This document shows positions 9,885 through 19,267 of a stretch of DNA of 64,000 nt, one piece after another. A program made the translations under genes and the position numbers. The stretch is from positions 682,001 to 746,000 of the forward strand of contig NC_079271.1 in assembly GCF_947241705.1 (NCBI RefSeq), written 5' to 3'. The notes beneath the pieces were generated by a model. It had not been told where the DNA came from. It did not search any database and worked only from the letters and a program-made list of their open reading frames with translations. Position 1 is the stretch's first letter. Each line of letters starts with the position of its first letter. This DNA is from Saccharomyces mikatae IFO 1815 (lineage: Eukaryota > Ascomycota > Saccharomycetes > Saccharomycetales > Saccharomycetaceae).

Positions 9885-10290
9885 AGCTTGATCGTTACCA
9901 AAGTATCTTTTTTTTTAATTCCTTCTATTTTAAACCCTGCCTTCTCCAAGTAAATATTGTGGATAGTTATTGATGTACACCCAATGAAACAATCAAGTCA
10001 CACAAAAATGAAGAAAATGGATAGGTAAGCTCTTTATAATTATTCGATATTCCTTTTAGTTAATTGTAACCCTCATTATTATATACAGACTGTAGGTGCA
10101 TCAAATTGTAAACAGTGTTTTGTTTTGGTTTTGTTTGAGATTCATTTTGGTGTCTCTGAGTTACCCTCTTTATGGAGAATTTTGAAAGAAAAAATTAAAG
10201 AATCGATGCCCATAGAACATAACGAGATGCGATAAACAGATGCCATAGTTAAAGCAGCACCGAAGCAAAACAGAAGCCAGTAGTCAACTT
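9885..10290. promoter_or_regulatory. Divergent KAR3/RRP15 intergenic promoter
   Basis: The 406-base gap holds an exact Ste12 pheromone response element, ATGAAACA, at 9984-9991, about 100 bases from the KAR3 start. KAR3 is known to be pheromone induced, so this site is a good candidate. On the RRP15 side there is A/T-rich sequence and AGATGCGAT near 10224, which is not a proper PAC element. Confidence 0.6.
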
Positions 10291-11037
10291 ATGATGAGTT
10301 CTAAATACATAAAGAAAGCTAATGATAATAAAAGAACCAAAAAGGATGTGAATGCTGACGAGGGAAGAAAGGGTGGAAACAATTTAAATCTGAATATTAA
10401 TTTGGAGAAAGAGACAGTGTCGGAACAAGATGAATTTGAAGACAAGGAACAGAACAGTTCTAGTGATGCATCGGCAGACGTTATAGAAAACGAACACAGT
10501 GGTACTGAAGAAGAAGGAGAAGAGGATGACGACTTTCCTAGAAAAAAGAAATCAAAGAACAGCAAGCATGATGATGGCTCTGCCGGTTTCTCTACTGCGG
10601 TAAATGCTATATTATCATCACATTTGAAAGCATACGACAGGAAAGACCCTATTATGGCTAGAAATAAGAAGGCGCTGAAACAAAGTGAATCGGAAAAACT
10701 AGAATACAAGGCCAGAAAGGCATTGTTAGCGGAAAAGAAAAAGCTGTTAGGCAAAGCCAGAAAACGGGACATTATTCCGGTTGCATCTGGAGAAGACAGG
10801 TCCGAAAATATCAGAAAAGTAATTGAGAAAGAGACAGCGCTCAGAAAGATCGCTCAAAAGGGTGCTGTGAAATTATTCAATGCTATTTTAGCAACCCAAG
10901 TGAAAACAGAAAAGGAAGTTACTGAAAATTTAAGTGGAATAAAGAATAAAGAAGAAAAGAAGGAATTGATCACGGAAGTTTCGAAAGAGAAATTCCTGGA
11001 TTTGGTCAAAGCGGCTGCAGGGAGCGACAATGAATGA
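10291..11037 (+). CDS. RRP15: Pre-60S assembly factor Rrp15
   Basis: The 248-residue nucleolar protein is needed for 27S pre-rRNA processing and 60S assembly. Residues 1-95 are very charged and low in complexity, with an acidic stretch ([10 protein letters not shown]) followed by a basic patch (RKKKKS-like). The conserved Rrp15 domain is about residues 100-248. Two adjacent ATGs, at 10291 and 10294, open the frame; the second aligns better with the cerevisiae start (MGSKH...), giving 247 residues. The first 40 residues differ strongly from what I recall of the cerevisiae protein, while the C-terminal half is nearly unchanged. Confidence 0.93.
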   Translation: MMSSKYIKKANDNKRTKKDVNADEGRKGGNNLNLNINLEKETVSEQDEFEDKEQNSSSDASADVIENEHSGTEEEGEEDDDFPRKKKSKNSKHDDGSAGFSTAVNAILSSHLKAYDRKDPIMARNKKALKQSESEKLEYKARKALLAEKKKLLGKARKRDIIPVASGEDRSENIRKVIEKETALRKIAQKGAVKLFNAILATQVKTEKEVTENLSGIKNKEEKKELITEVSKEKFLDLVKAAAGSDNE

Positions 11038-11479
11038 TTAATATGTCCACACCAAGGATACCTACAAATAGAAACAAGAAATGTATATTATTTAGTTTAA
11101 GTTGAGAAGGAGAGAAACAGCATATATTCTCTTTTCCTTGTAAGTGAAGTTAGTTTGCATTCTGTATCATCAAATAGATTCATATCACTTGTTAAACTTC
11201 TTGGAGTCTTCGTGCTAATTACTATTGAGAGAAACAAAAAGTACACCGACTATATTATTCTTGACAAGAAAGTAATGCATGTATCCGAAATAATAATAAA
11301 AAGAGTATACTATTACTCTTACCTTTATATTTCTCTCAATGACAATTTTTTTTCGGTTTTTTCTTAAAATGCATTGAAAGTGTATATGAAGAAGTAATTT
11401 TTGCCGCATCATTATGCACTGTAATTTAGGGATATTTCAAAACGCTCAAATTTTTATTGGATGTTTTTTCTAAAACATA

Positions 11480-11561
11480 TGTTGTAGTACATGCACCGAG
11501 AATACCACCTTGTCTTAATAATCTTACAATATGGCCTAGTAAAATAGTCTGTGTCGAAACG
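11480..11561 (-). mobile_element. Possible degenerate sigma LTR end (Ty3 family)
   Basis: TGTTGTAGTACATG, then CGAGAATACC and TGTCTTAATAATCTTA, follow the order of the corresponding end of the intact sigma at 37158 (TGTTGTATTACGGG, GAGTAATACC, TGTCTTGACAATCCTAA). The match is weak and stops where the delta begins at 11562. I read it as an old sigma fragment cut off by the delta. Confidence 0.45.
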
Positions 11562-11893
11562 TGTTGGAATGAAAATCAACTATTCTCTATCAACTAGTAG
11601 TCATGCTACTAGTATATTATCATATACGCTATTAGAAGATGACATAAGTTATGAGAAGCTGCCATCAAAATTAGTGGGAGCTGAAATGCAAGGATTGATA
11701 GTGTAATAGGATAATGACTGACAACATATAAAATGACAATCAAAGCATATACAGAATTATGTAGAATTACGAGTTCCATTTATTGGATTCCTATATCCTC
11801 GAGGAGAACTTCTAGTATATCTACATACCTAATATTATTGCCTTTATCAACAATGGAATCCCAACAATCATCTCAAAATTCACCCATCTCTCA
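11562..11893 (+). mobile_element. Solo delta LTR (Ty1/Ty2 family), full length
   Basis: The 332-base LTR runs from TGTTGGAATGAAAATCAAC to CACCCATCTCTCA. It contains the delta signature CTCGAGGAGAACTTCTAGTA and GGAATCCCAACAATCATCTCA. The flanking 5-mers (AAACG and TATAT) do not match, so there is no visible target duplication; recombination or age may have erased it. It is a fossil solo LTR of the diverged delta variant, inserted among sigma remnants about 150 bases upstream of tRNA-Ile. Confidence 0.9.
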
Positions 11894-12028
11894 TATATAA
11901 TATATTGGATAAGTAACATCCCGTGAATAAAGTTGATAAGTCGTTTTGACAACAAGTTACTTCCCTAAAATAGTATATATTAAGATGGTCATGACACGAT
12001 TGGTGTTGTTTGCTCCCAGTTTTCACAA
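11894..12028 (+). mobile_element. Sigma LTR fragment (Ty3 family)
   Basis: The bases ATAATATATTGGATAAGTAA, CATCCCGTGAATAAAG and GACAACAAGTTACTTCCCT match the 3' half of sigma, seen in reverse in the copy at 37158-37504. The match decays toward 12028, which is about 17 bases before the tRNA-Ile gene. That is the position Ty3 uses, at the Pol III start site. It is an old, incomplete fossil. Confidence 0.75.
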
Positions 12029-12044
12029 AAACCATCAATAAGAT

Positions 12045-12118
12045 GGTCTCTTGGCCCAGTTGGTTAAGGCACCGTGCTAATAACGCGGGGATCAGCGGTT
12101 CGATCCCGCTAGAGACCA
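12045..12118 (+). tRNA. tI(AAU): tRNA-Ile (AAT anticodon)
   Basis: The 74-base gene has acceptor arms GGTCTC/GAGACC, an A box TGGCCCAGTTGG, the anticodon loop CTAATAA (AAT) and a B box GGTTCGATCCC. Five T follow at 12119-12123 as terminator. It is identical over all 74 bases to the minus-strand copy at 61833-61906, and the 13 bases before both genes (CCATCAATAAGAT) are also identical. Confidence 0.97.
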
Positions 12119-12256
12119 TTTTTGCCATGATAATGGTTACTTTTTACCATTATCAACTATTTAGTTTTTAATTAAAAAAAAAAGCACACTGAAGGACTCT
12201 GTTCATAACAATGTTTTACATACATACTCTAAATAATCCGTTAATCCTCTTTCCTT

Positions 12257-13915
12257 TCACCATGCCACCCCTTGCAAGTATGAGTTACTTTGTAACGATG
12301 GTTCATCATCACCATCCTCATTATCAAAAATACTTGTGAAATCCTCAAATTCTAACGTGGGAAGCGTTTTCAACTTCCTCGAAGATTCTGCACTGAGTAA
12401 AGAATCATAGTTCCAGTCTAGGAAATCTTCCATGTTATAATTTAGCTTCTTGAATGGTTGAGCAAAGATCTTGGCTAAAGTGGCTACGTTGGGATGATAA
12501 TGGTCCATTAATGACGCCAGCTCCCATAGCGAGGAATCTAGGGCATGAGTTAATTCAGGATCAGATTCGTTAACATCAAATGGATCTACATAGTTTTCTT
12601 TCAGACTTTTCAAGTGTAATACCTGATCAGGTGTTTGAAACGGGTTGGAAATAAAAGCCGGGTTATGTAACATGATCATACAATTCGGGTGTTTCCTGAT
12701 TAAATTGTAAACAAAGGGAATCACAGTGACAATGGCTGAAGGAGGCGATTCTAGCGTGAGTCTTGCCAGTCTCTTGATGAATGACGCCACCAAATGAGCA
12801 GATAAGTGTGTTGATGACAAAAATATATCCATTAACCTGAAAAATCTTGCTCTATATTTAACATGCATTAGATCTGGGTTAATAATTTGATAAAGTTTCA
12901 TGTAAAAATTCGGATACTCTAGGTTAAATCTTCTCATTAATTCGAAAAGACCATTCAAAGCCAGAATAGGAATAACACCAGCGTTGTTATTCGAGCTTTG
13001 CAAATTGTAAGAATCAGTAAGGAAATCCATCAATTTAGTTGGAGTATGGAAATGAGGTATTATTCTCTTATGCAAAATCAACAGGATAGATTTGTATTGT
13101 TGTAGAGATAATTGCCCATTTAATAAAAATAGCCAATTTTTCTCAAAGTTCGATTTGAATTTGGACTCGTTTTCGATAGCTTGTGGAGGGTTAGGTACAA
13201 AAATTTCTAAATCCGCATCCGCGTTAGAGCAATGCTCATCGTGGTTTGCCAAAGTCAACCATTTGCCTACGTTTCCTAGAAGCAGATCCTGGTAAGCGGG
13301 CTCTTCCAAGAGTTGGTTGAATTCCGATTGAAAATAGTACTGGATATCTGCAAACTTTTTATAATATTTTTCAGTAAATTCTATTATGATTACATTTTCG
13401 GATGCTCCTGATTCCTTAACGTCTTCTAATTCACCCATATTCGAGGACCATAGAGCGATGATTAACTTTCTAAATGTCTTGTTTGGAAAAAATGGAGCAT
13501 CCTTCTTGGATGCAAAATGAGTAGATTCCAGGTCCATTAGTTGTAAATAAACATCAAGGGAATCCAATCCGAGAGACGTCTCAAATGGTATGTCTGAGAT
13601 GGTACTCAATAGTTTTGTCTTAAATGCTTCATACACCTTTCTACACCATTTAACAAATTGCTCTTTCTCTAAAGTGATCTTTTTAGCAGAAGGAAGGGTT
13701 AAGTCGCCGCGAGAGAACAGTTTTTTGAATATTTGGAATAGTGACATAACCAGGAACCTCAAGCTTCTTTCTGTCTCCTCTTCTTCCAATTGAGTAACAT
13801 CTTCTGGAATCACTAGTCCATTGACTAATTTGATAATAGAGTTGTATTGCTTTCTGTCATTGGTTGTAGTCAACCTCTTGGCAATATCTTTAACCTCTGC
13901 TATGGGTAGTGTCAT
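12257..13915 (-). CDS. NOC4: Small-subunit assembly factor Noc4
   Basis: The 552-residue nucleolar protein forms a heterodimer with Nop14 in the small-subunit processome and is needed for export of pre-40S particles. It is largely helical. The CBF/Mak21 family region lies in the C-terminal half, roughly residues 300-480, including FELMRRFNLEYPNFYMKLYQ and the stretch on SSTHLSAHLVASFIKRLARL. The C-terminus is acidic (DNEDGDDEP). The length equals the cerevisiae protein. The start codon lies downstream of clear PAC and RRPE elements, the usual control pair of ribosome-biogenesis genes. Confidence 0.95.
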   Translation of the reverse strand: MTLPIAEVKDIAKRLTTTNDRKQYNSIIKLVNGLVIPEDVTQLEEEETERSLRFLVMSLFQIFKKLFSRGDLTLPSAKKITLEKEQFVKWCRKVYEAFKTKLLSTISDIPFETSLGLDSLDVYLQLMDLESTHFASKKDAPFFPNKTFRKLIIALWSSNMGELEDVKESGASENVIIIEFTEKYYKKFADIQYYFQSEFNQLLEEPAYQDLLLGNVGKWLTLANHDEHCSNADADLEIFVPNPPQAIENESKFKSNFEKNWLFLLNGQLSLQQYKSILLILHKRIIPHFHTPTKLMDFLTDSYNLQSSNNNAGVIPILALNGLFELMRRFNLEYPNFYMKLYQIINPDLMHVKYRARFFRLMDIFLSSTHLSAHLVASFIKRLARLTLESPPSAIVTVIPFVYNLIRKHPNCMIMLHNPAFISNPFQTPDQVLHLKSLKENYVDPFDVNESDPELTHALDSSLWELASLMDHYHPNVATLAKIFAQPFKKLNYNMEDFLDWNYDSLLSAESSRKLKTLPTLEFEDFTSIFDNEDGDDEPSLQSNSYLQGVAW

Positions 13916-13976
13916 TTTATTGTGTGTTTCTTTTCAATGTATTCTTTTGTTTGACGAAAGAGTATGTTGATTGCAT

Positions 13977-14042
13977 CTCATCGCATCTCATCAAAAGCGT
14001 TAGTCTCATTCCATGCTGTCTGGAAAATTTTAGTGAAAAATT
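13977..14042. promoter_or_regulatory. PAC and RRPE elements of NOC4
   Basis: CTCATCGC at 13977-13984 is an exact PAC core (reverse of GCGATGAG, bound by Dot6/Tod6). It sits inside a small repeat of CATCTCATC. RRPE-like AAAATTTT is at 14024-14031 and TGAAAAATT at 14034-14042 (bound by Stb3). They lie 60-130 bases upstream of NOC4. The PAC plus RRPE pairing is established for ribosome-biogenesis genes. Confidence 0.75.
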
Positions 14043-14239
14043 GTAAAAATGATGGATAGCCCTAAAGCCTGACAAATTGTGACATTACCCGTATTCGAAT
14101 CTTCTGGTGTTCCTTTTTTTCCTTTTTTTCCGATTCTACTTCAGCAACTATAAAAGGCGAGATTATTTTATGTATCTATGTAATTTACGCGATAATGGAT
14201 TTATCATTTAAAAGAGGCCAATGACCTTCCAAGTTTTTT

Positions 14240-14392
14240 AAAGAATACGATGATATTATTTGCGTTCCAAATCGAACAATTCTTCTCGGAGCAATCTGAG
14301 GTTTTGATGGAGATAGCGGTTCCTGCGCAACTCATTGATCTTGTTACATTCTTAAGAATGACAAGGACGCTTTTATAAAATTCTGATTCTTT
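14240..14392 (+). ncRNA. SNR45: C/D-type snoRNA snR45
   Basis: The ends can pair: AAAGAA at 14240-14245 with TTCTTT at 14387-14392. Next to these arms are a C-box-like ACGATGA (14247-14253) and a D box CTGA (14383-14386). Inside are a D'-like CTGA at 14297-14300 and a C'-like TGATGG. CTTGTTAC at 14340-14347 is complementary to GTAACAAG just before 18S C1773, the cytidine whose acetylation by Kre33 is guided by snR45. From memory, S. cerevisiae snR45 lies between NOC4 and ASN1 on this strand and is about 172 nt, so the mature ends may lie some bases further out. Boundaries are inferred. Confidence 0.75.
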
Positions 14393-15126
14393 TCTTTTTG
14401 ATCTTTGTGATTTAGACTTGGGGGTAGTCGACTATATACAGGTAGATATATACTCTGAAACCGTAGATGAACGAAACATGCACTACGGTACCACGAGGGC
14501 CTTCTTCAAATCTTGCAAAGGGCTCCCGCCCGAGCAAGTATGCCCAGAAATTCGCTATTAGCAACTCTTAGCTGAACTTGCATGGGCGACTGACAACCCA
14601 TCTCTGTGAAAGCTAGTGCATGCATAAATCAATCTATTGTCATTAAGATGCCGCCATATTTCGTGCAAGGTGAGCAAATATGCCCAGGGTATCTCTGCCT
14701 TTCCTCACTGGAATGCGCCCTCTCGGGCATCAACTACCGTTTCTTATCGCTGGCATTATCTATCAACCAATCACAGGGCAGCTACACTGCTGCCGCGCAG
14801 GGCGAACTAGGTACGGAAACACATGATTGTTACCATTTGACGGGCCAGACATTTTTTGAGCACGAAGAAGAGCCTTAGAAGCCTTAGCTTATGTAGAATT
14901 TGACTCATTCTGCAGAACTGAAAATTTGCTGGTCGCTTGAGGTGACAAATCCTTCGTTCTCAAATTTACACGCATGTATAAGTGTGCATATATAACGCTA
15001 TAGTGTACCCTACTGGAAAAGGAAGCACGTCTGGACCCTACGTATTTATAAATTCTTGCTTTTAAGTAATAAAAGGTAAAATATATTTTGCATTAGGCTA
15101 AAGATATAAACCGTACGTAACTCAAT
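14393..15126 (+). promoter_or_regulatory. ASN1 promoter with Gcn4 site
   Basis: An exact Gcn4 site, TGACTCA, lies at 14901-14907, about 220 bases before the ASN1 start; ASN1 is a known general-amino-acid-control target. A TATA-like TATAAA is at 15047-15052. An open frame of 90 codons at 14606-14878 has no recognisable homology and lies in this promoter, so I do not call it a gene. Confidence 0.7.
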
Positions 15127-16845
15127 ATGTGTGGTATTTTCGCTGCTTTCAAGCACGAAGACGTGCACAATTATAAGCCAAAGGCTCTACAACTATCAAA
15201 AAGAATCAGACACCGTGGCCCAGATTGGTCCGGTAATGCCATTAAGAACTCGACAATATTTGTTCATGAAAGACTAGCTATTGTTGGTTTGGAATCCGGC
15301 GCTCAACCAATTACTTCTCCAGACGAAGACTACATGCTATGTGTCAACGGTGAAATTTACAACCACATCCAGTTGAGAGAAGAATGCCCGGAATATCAGT
15401 TTAAAACACTAAGTGACTGTGAGCCCATCATCCCAATGTACTTGAAGCACGATATCGATGCTCCTAAGTACTTGGACGGTATGTTTGCATGGACTCTCTA
15501 CGATGCCAAACAAGACCGTATTGTTGCAGCCAGAGACCCAATCGGTATTACTACACTATATATGGGACGCTCATCCGCTTCTCCAAAAACCGTTTATTTT
15601 GCGTCTGAACTGAAATGTTTAACCGACGATTGTGACACTATCACTGCATTCCCACCGGGACACGTATACGACTCTAAGACCGACAAGATCACCCGTTATT
15701 TCACTCCAGATTGGCTAGACGAAAAACGTATTCCTTCTACTCCAATAGATTACTTGGCCATCAGACATTCTTTAGAGAAAGCCGTTAGAAAGAGATTAAT
15801 GGCTGAAGTCCCATACGGTGTTCTATTATCAGGTGGTTTGGACTCCTCTTTGATCGCTTCCATTGCTGCCCGTGAAACCGCAAATGCCACTAACGATGTT
15901 GACCCATCGACTTACGATAGCAAGGCAAGACACTTGGCAGGTGTCGACGACGACGGTAAGCTACATACAGCTGGTTGGACAAGTCTTCATTCCTTTGCTA
16001 TTGGTTTGCCAAACGCTCCAGATCTGCAAGCCGCTAGAAAGGTTGCCAAGTTCATTGGTTCCACCCATCACGAACACACTTTCACATTGCAGGAAGGTTT
16101 AGACGCCTTAGATGATGTTATTTACCACTTGGAAACTTATGATGTTACCACTATCAGAGCTTCCACCCCAATGTTCCTGCTATCTAGAAAGATTAAGGCT
16201 CAAGGTGTCAAGATGGTTCTTTCCGGTGAAGGTTCGGATGAAATTTTCGGTGGTTATCTATATTTTGCACAAGCTCCTTCTGCAGCAGAATTTCACACCG
16301 AATCTGTGCAACGTGTCAAGAACTTACACTTGGCTGATTGTCTGAGAGCTAATAAATCTACTATGGCTTGGGGTCTAGAGGCTCGTGTTCCATTCTTAGA
16401 TAAGGAATTTTTGCAATTGTGTATGAACATCGATCCAAACGAAAAAATGATCAAGCCAAAGGAAGGCCGTATTGAAAAATACATTCTAAGGAAGGCATTC
16501 GATACCACAGGAGAACCTGACGCCAAGCCATATTTACCAGAAGAAATCCTATGGAGACAAAAGGAACAGTTCTCTGATGGTGTTGGTTACTCATGGATTG
16601 ATGGACTAAAAGATACTGCTGAAACAGTCATTTCAGATGAAATGTTTGCCAGTCCAAAAGCCGAATGGGGCAGTGATATTCCATCCACAAAGGAAGCTTT
16701 CTGGTACAGATTGAAGTTCGATGCTTTGTTCCCTCAAAAGACTGTTGCTGACACCGTTATGAGATGGATTCCAAAGGCTGACTGGGGTTGTGCCGAAGAT
16801 CCTTCCGGTAGATACGCTCAAATTCATGAAAAACACATCGATTAA
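15127..16845 (+). CDS. ASN1: Asparagine synthetase (glutamine-hydrolysing) Asn1
   Basis: The 572-residue cytosolic enzyme makes asparagine from aspartate, glutamine and ATP. Cys2 (MCGIF) is the glutaminase nucleophile of the N-terminal class II amidotransferase domain (about residues 2-190). The ATP pyrophosphatase loop SGGLDSS is at residues 235-241, in the C-terminal synthetase domain. The codon use is strongly biased (many GGT, TCC, AAG, TTG codons), typical of highly expressed genes and unlike the neighbours. The length equals the cerevisiae protein; its paralogue ASN2 is elsewhere, and the identity here rests on position plus sequence. Confidence 0.96.
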   Translation: MCGIFAAFKHEDVHNYKPKALQLSKRIRHRGPDWSGNAIKNSTIFVHERLAIVGLESGAQPITSPDEDYMLCVNGEIYNHIQLREECPEYQFKTLSDCEPIIPMYLKHDIDAPKYLDGMFAWTLYDAKQDRIVAARDPIGITTLYMGRSSASPKTVYFASELKCLTDDCDTITAFPPGHVYDSKTDKITRYFTPDWLDEKRIPSTPIDYLAIRHSLEKAVRKRLMAEVPYGVLLSGGLDSSLIASIAARETANATNDVDPSTYDSKARHLAGVDDDGKLHTAGWTSLHSFAIGLPNAPDLQAARKVAKFIGSTHHEHTFTLQEGLDALDDVIYHLETYDVTTIRASTPMFLLSRKIKAQGVKMVLSGEGSDEIFGGYLYFAQAPSAAEFHTESVQRVKNLHLADCLRANKSTMAWGLEARVPFLDKEFLQLCMNIDPNEKMIKPKEGRIEKYILRKAFDTTGEPDAKPYLPEEILWRQKEQFSDGVGYSWIDGLKDTAETVISDEMFASPKAEWGSDIPSTKEAFWYRLKFDALFPQKTVADTVMRWIPKADWGCAEDPSGRYAQIHEKHID

Positions 16846-18069
16846 ACAACACTAAAATATATGAAAATGAATTATGGATTAGTCTTATAGATGTTTTTAT
16901 AGAAAAAGAAAAAAAAATGTAGAAGTATATACTTCATAATAACCTGAGGAGAAGCTTTATTAATAGTTCATTTTTTATGGGAGTGCAAAAAATCTATGTA
17001 TATTTACAATTGGCGCCATTTACTAAGGAACATTACCCTTCGCTTCGGTACTTACTATATTATGTCACTTTTTTATTACCACCCTGTGGTCTCGAAAAGG
17101 ACGAATGAATGTTTGCCTTTAATTTATACTGTCGTTAACAAGTTTATATGCTCTTTTCGATCGCTCTTCCCTCCTCTTTTCATGTGACTGAAGATTACTA
17201 ATTGAGTTGGTCCTATCCAGCGAAGCCCTTTGTTCTCTTTCGTGTGCAATGAGTAAATCATGCCTTGTTATGACAGTATTCTTAGATTTCATCTCCGCAC
17301 GGTAGTTTTGTGGATATCGACTATCATTTTTCTTAAATATTAGCTTTATTTTTCTGAAAGTAATGCTCATGTGTTTATGAAGTAGTAATGTTTATTGGGA
17401 CACCGTTTGAGTTAAATATAAAAAGGGCCGAGATATAAGTAAAAAGAATTAGTAAGGATTTGTTTACGGAGATTTATATACATGGCATTAAGCTGTATAA
17501 TCTGGAAGTCGTATATGTGACTAAGAAGCGAAGTCATGTGTGCAGACGGACACAACAGGGCTGTAAAGAATACAAGCCTTGTTGCTCTAGTACCAGCACC
17601 AAGAAAAGAATTGTTTATTTACGACTGTGCCATGAAGTAGGGATGAATGAGGTGTTTCTGATGATACATCTCAAAGAAACTTTTTTTAGCTCGTTTCTGT
17701 GCCACTATGTTCTTTCCCGGCTAAGCCGCGCAGACCGATAATACTCGCTTAATTATACATCAAGCCAAGTCTTTACAAAGAAAATCAACGCCCCCAAACG
17801 ACGCTAGAACTATCTCCATTGTATTAAAAAAAAAAAGGCAGCCCTACATTGTACTCGTACGAGGGGCGATCAATGCTTCGCTTCTTTTTATAGTTATATA
17901 TATAAAATATATACATGTACACGAAGGCAGCTATATGCGGTAACCATTTGCGAGATTATAAGGTTTCGTAAAATGTTCATTGTTGAGCGATTGTCTTCAT
18001 ATCTTGAATGAGTGGTATGAAATGCCTGTGAGCCTCGGTAATTCTTTGTGCATTCAGCTTGCCATGACT
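16846..18069. other. ASN1 to YPR147C convergent gap
   Basis: This 1.2-kb gap separates convergent genes and is unusually long for yeast. I see A/T-rich 3' ends, an A-run near 17826-17836, and a TA-rich stretch near 17895-17915. Short frames on both strands, such as 17460-17741 plus and 17119-17370 minus, have no recognisable homology. A dubious minus-strand frame (YPR146C) is annotated here in S. cerevisiae. Confidence 0.5.
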
Positions 18070-18984
18070 CTAAAAAAAGGTATTAATGGCATATTTCGCA
18101 TGTTTAACCACGAAAGAATGGGGTATCTTGTCAGTCACATCAATTTCTAGGCGATTTTGATCCACTTTATCCTTATAGTAATGCGATAAGTGCGACCTGG
18201 TCTTGCCAGAAACCCAATGGTCGTTACTGCTGAACAGAAACCAAATGAGAGTTCCGTTTTGTTCACAATAATTGATAAATTTATCTTGGAATTCCCAGTT
18301 GGTAGTTATTTCTTCCATCTCCTGGGAAGCTAGCCCCAAAGATTGGCGAACAAATTGCTTATGAGTTAAAAAAATTCTTGTGGACAACACGGCTTGACAG
18401 CTGGTGCTTCCACAGCCCATAAATTTGTCAATAATAAATCTTGAAAATCCTTCTGATAAAATCCAATAAAAAAAAATGTAACTAAACAATGATACCACAT
18501 GTGCTAATGGAGGGATATAGTGTAATGCTGTTGTCAATTTAACACCCATCTCTGATGTGTGAATATCCATCACAGTTGGTGTAACCAGACCGACTTTTTG
18601 TACAGTACCAACCAGATTGTGAGAGAGGCACACTTTTTGTAAGATGTATGCCCCAACTGAATGTCCCATGATAATAATTTTTCTGTTTTCGTGTGAGAAA
18701 TTATTAATTACCTCTACTTGGTGATCTACTTGGTCTTGTAAAGAATATACTGGTGTGTTAGAATGAGCATTCAAAGTCATTCCGGCATGAGATATGCCAA
18801 GAATTTCCCAATCAGGGTGCTTGGAATGTAAATACTGCAACATTTCTTGATAGTAATATAAAAGACCAGGATTGCCAGGAATCCACACTAGCAGAGCAGC
18901 ATCCTCGTCGCTTCTAGTGATGGTAGGCTTGATATTTAATATCGAGCACGGAAATTTCGATTTAGTATACTCTTGTATAGGCAT
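18070..18984 (-). CDS. YPR147C: Lipid-droplet-associated hydrolase-like protein
   Basis: The 304-residue protein is an alpha/beta hydrolase of the LDAH (lipid-droplet-associated hydrolase) family, matching S. cerevisiae YPR147C, which localises to cytosol and lipid droplets. The nucleophile elbow is GHSVG, with Ser109. SSNDHW and the C-terminal IPHSF supply candidate acid and His residues. Hydrophobic stretch SLFSYIFFYWIL may insert in the droplet monolayer. The frame is open upstream for 22 codons from another ATG at 19050, but I chose the ATG at 18984 because MPIQEYTK matches the known start and length. Substrate not known to me. Confidence 0.9.
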   Translation of the reverse strand: MPIQEYTKSKFPCSILNIKPTITRSDEDAALLVWIPGNPGLLYYYQEMLQYLHSKHPDWEILGISHAGMTLNAHSNTPVYSLQDQVDHQVEVINNFSHENRKIIIMGHSVGAYILQKVCLSHNLVGTVQKVGLVTPTVMDIHTSEMGVKLTTALHYIPPLAHVVSLFSYIFFYWILSEGFSRFIIDKFMGCGSTSCQAVLSTRIFLTHKQFVRQSLGLASQEMEEITTNWEFQDKFINYCEQNGTLIWFLFSSNDHWVSGKTRSHLSHYYKDKVDQNRLEIDVTDKIPHSFVVKHAKYAINTFF

Positions 18985-19267
18985 TTTGTTACTAGAATTC
19001 GGAAGAGAAAAATGGGGCAACAGACAATATTTTTTTGCCTCTCTTCTCAATAACTGCGGACTTGCTATGCTTGTTTTGCTATTTTTCTTTTTATTTCATG
19101 CGACGATTCCAGTTGCAATACAACCTTTTCGGGTAATGAAAGAACCGCCAGGCAGGACAATAACGCAACGCACGCAATTAAAGGAGGAAATATCATATAA
19201 CAGTATTTAAATATAACAGCTAGAATAATTTTGTACGTGAATAAATGAAGTTGTATTTTTCCGATCA

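Larger units (their letters stand above)
11038..12044. other. RRP15 to tRNA-Ile gap, sigma and delta remnants
   Basis: Bases 11038-11479 are A/T-rich and hold the RRP15 3' end; I see no gene in them. From 11480 to about 12028 the gap is LTR material (listed separately). From memory, the cerevisiae RRP15-NOC4 gap is only a few hundred bases and lacks a tRNA, so this gap appears expanded here. Confidence 0.5.

Noticed and set aside
10215-10230. PAC element for RRP15
   Set aside because: AGATGCGAT lacks the GCGATGAG core.
14606-14878. A 90-codon plus-strand open frame in the ASN1 promoter
   Set aside because: No recognisable domain; it overlaps the promoter of a highly expressed gene, and the dubious cerevisiae frame in this gap is, as I recall, on the other strand.
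18985-19050. Upstream in-frame ATG for YPR147C
   Set aside because: The 22 added residues have no counterpart in the known protein, and the downstream ATG gives exactly 304 residues. A minor longer form cannot be excluded.
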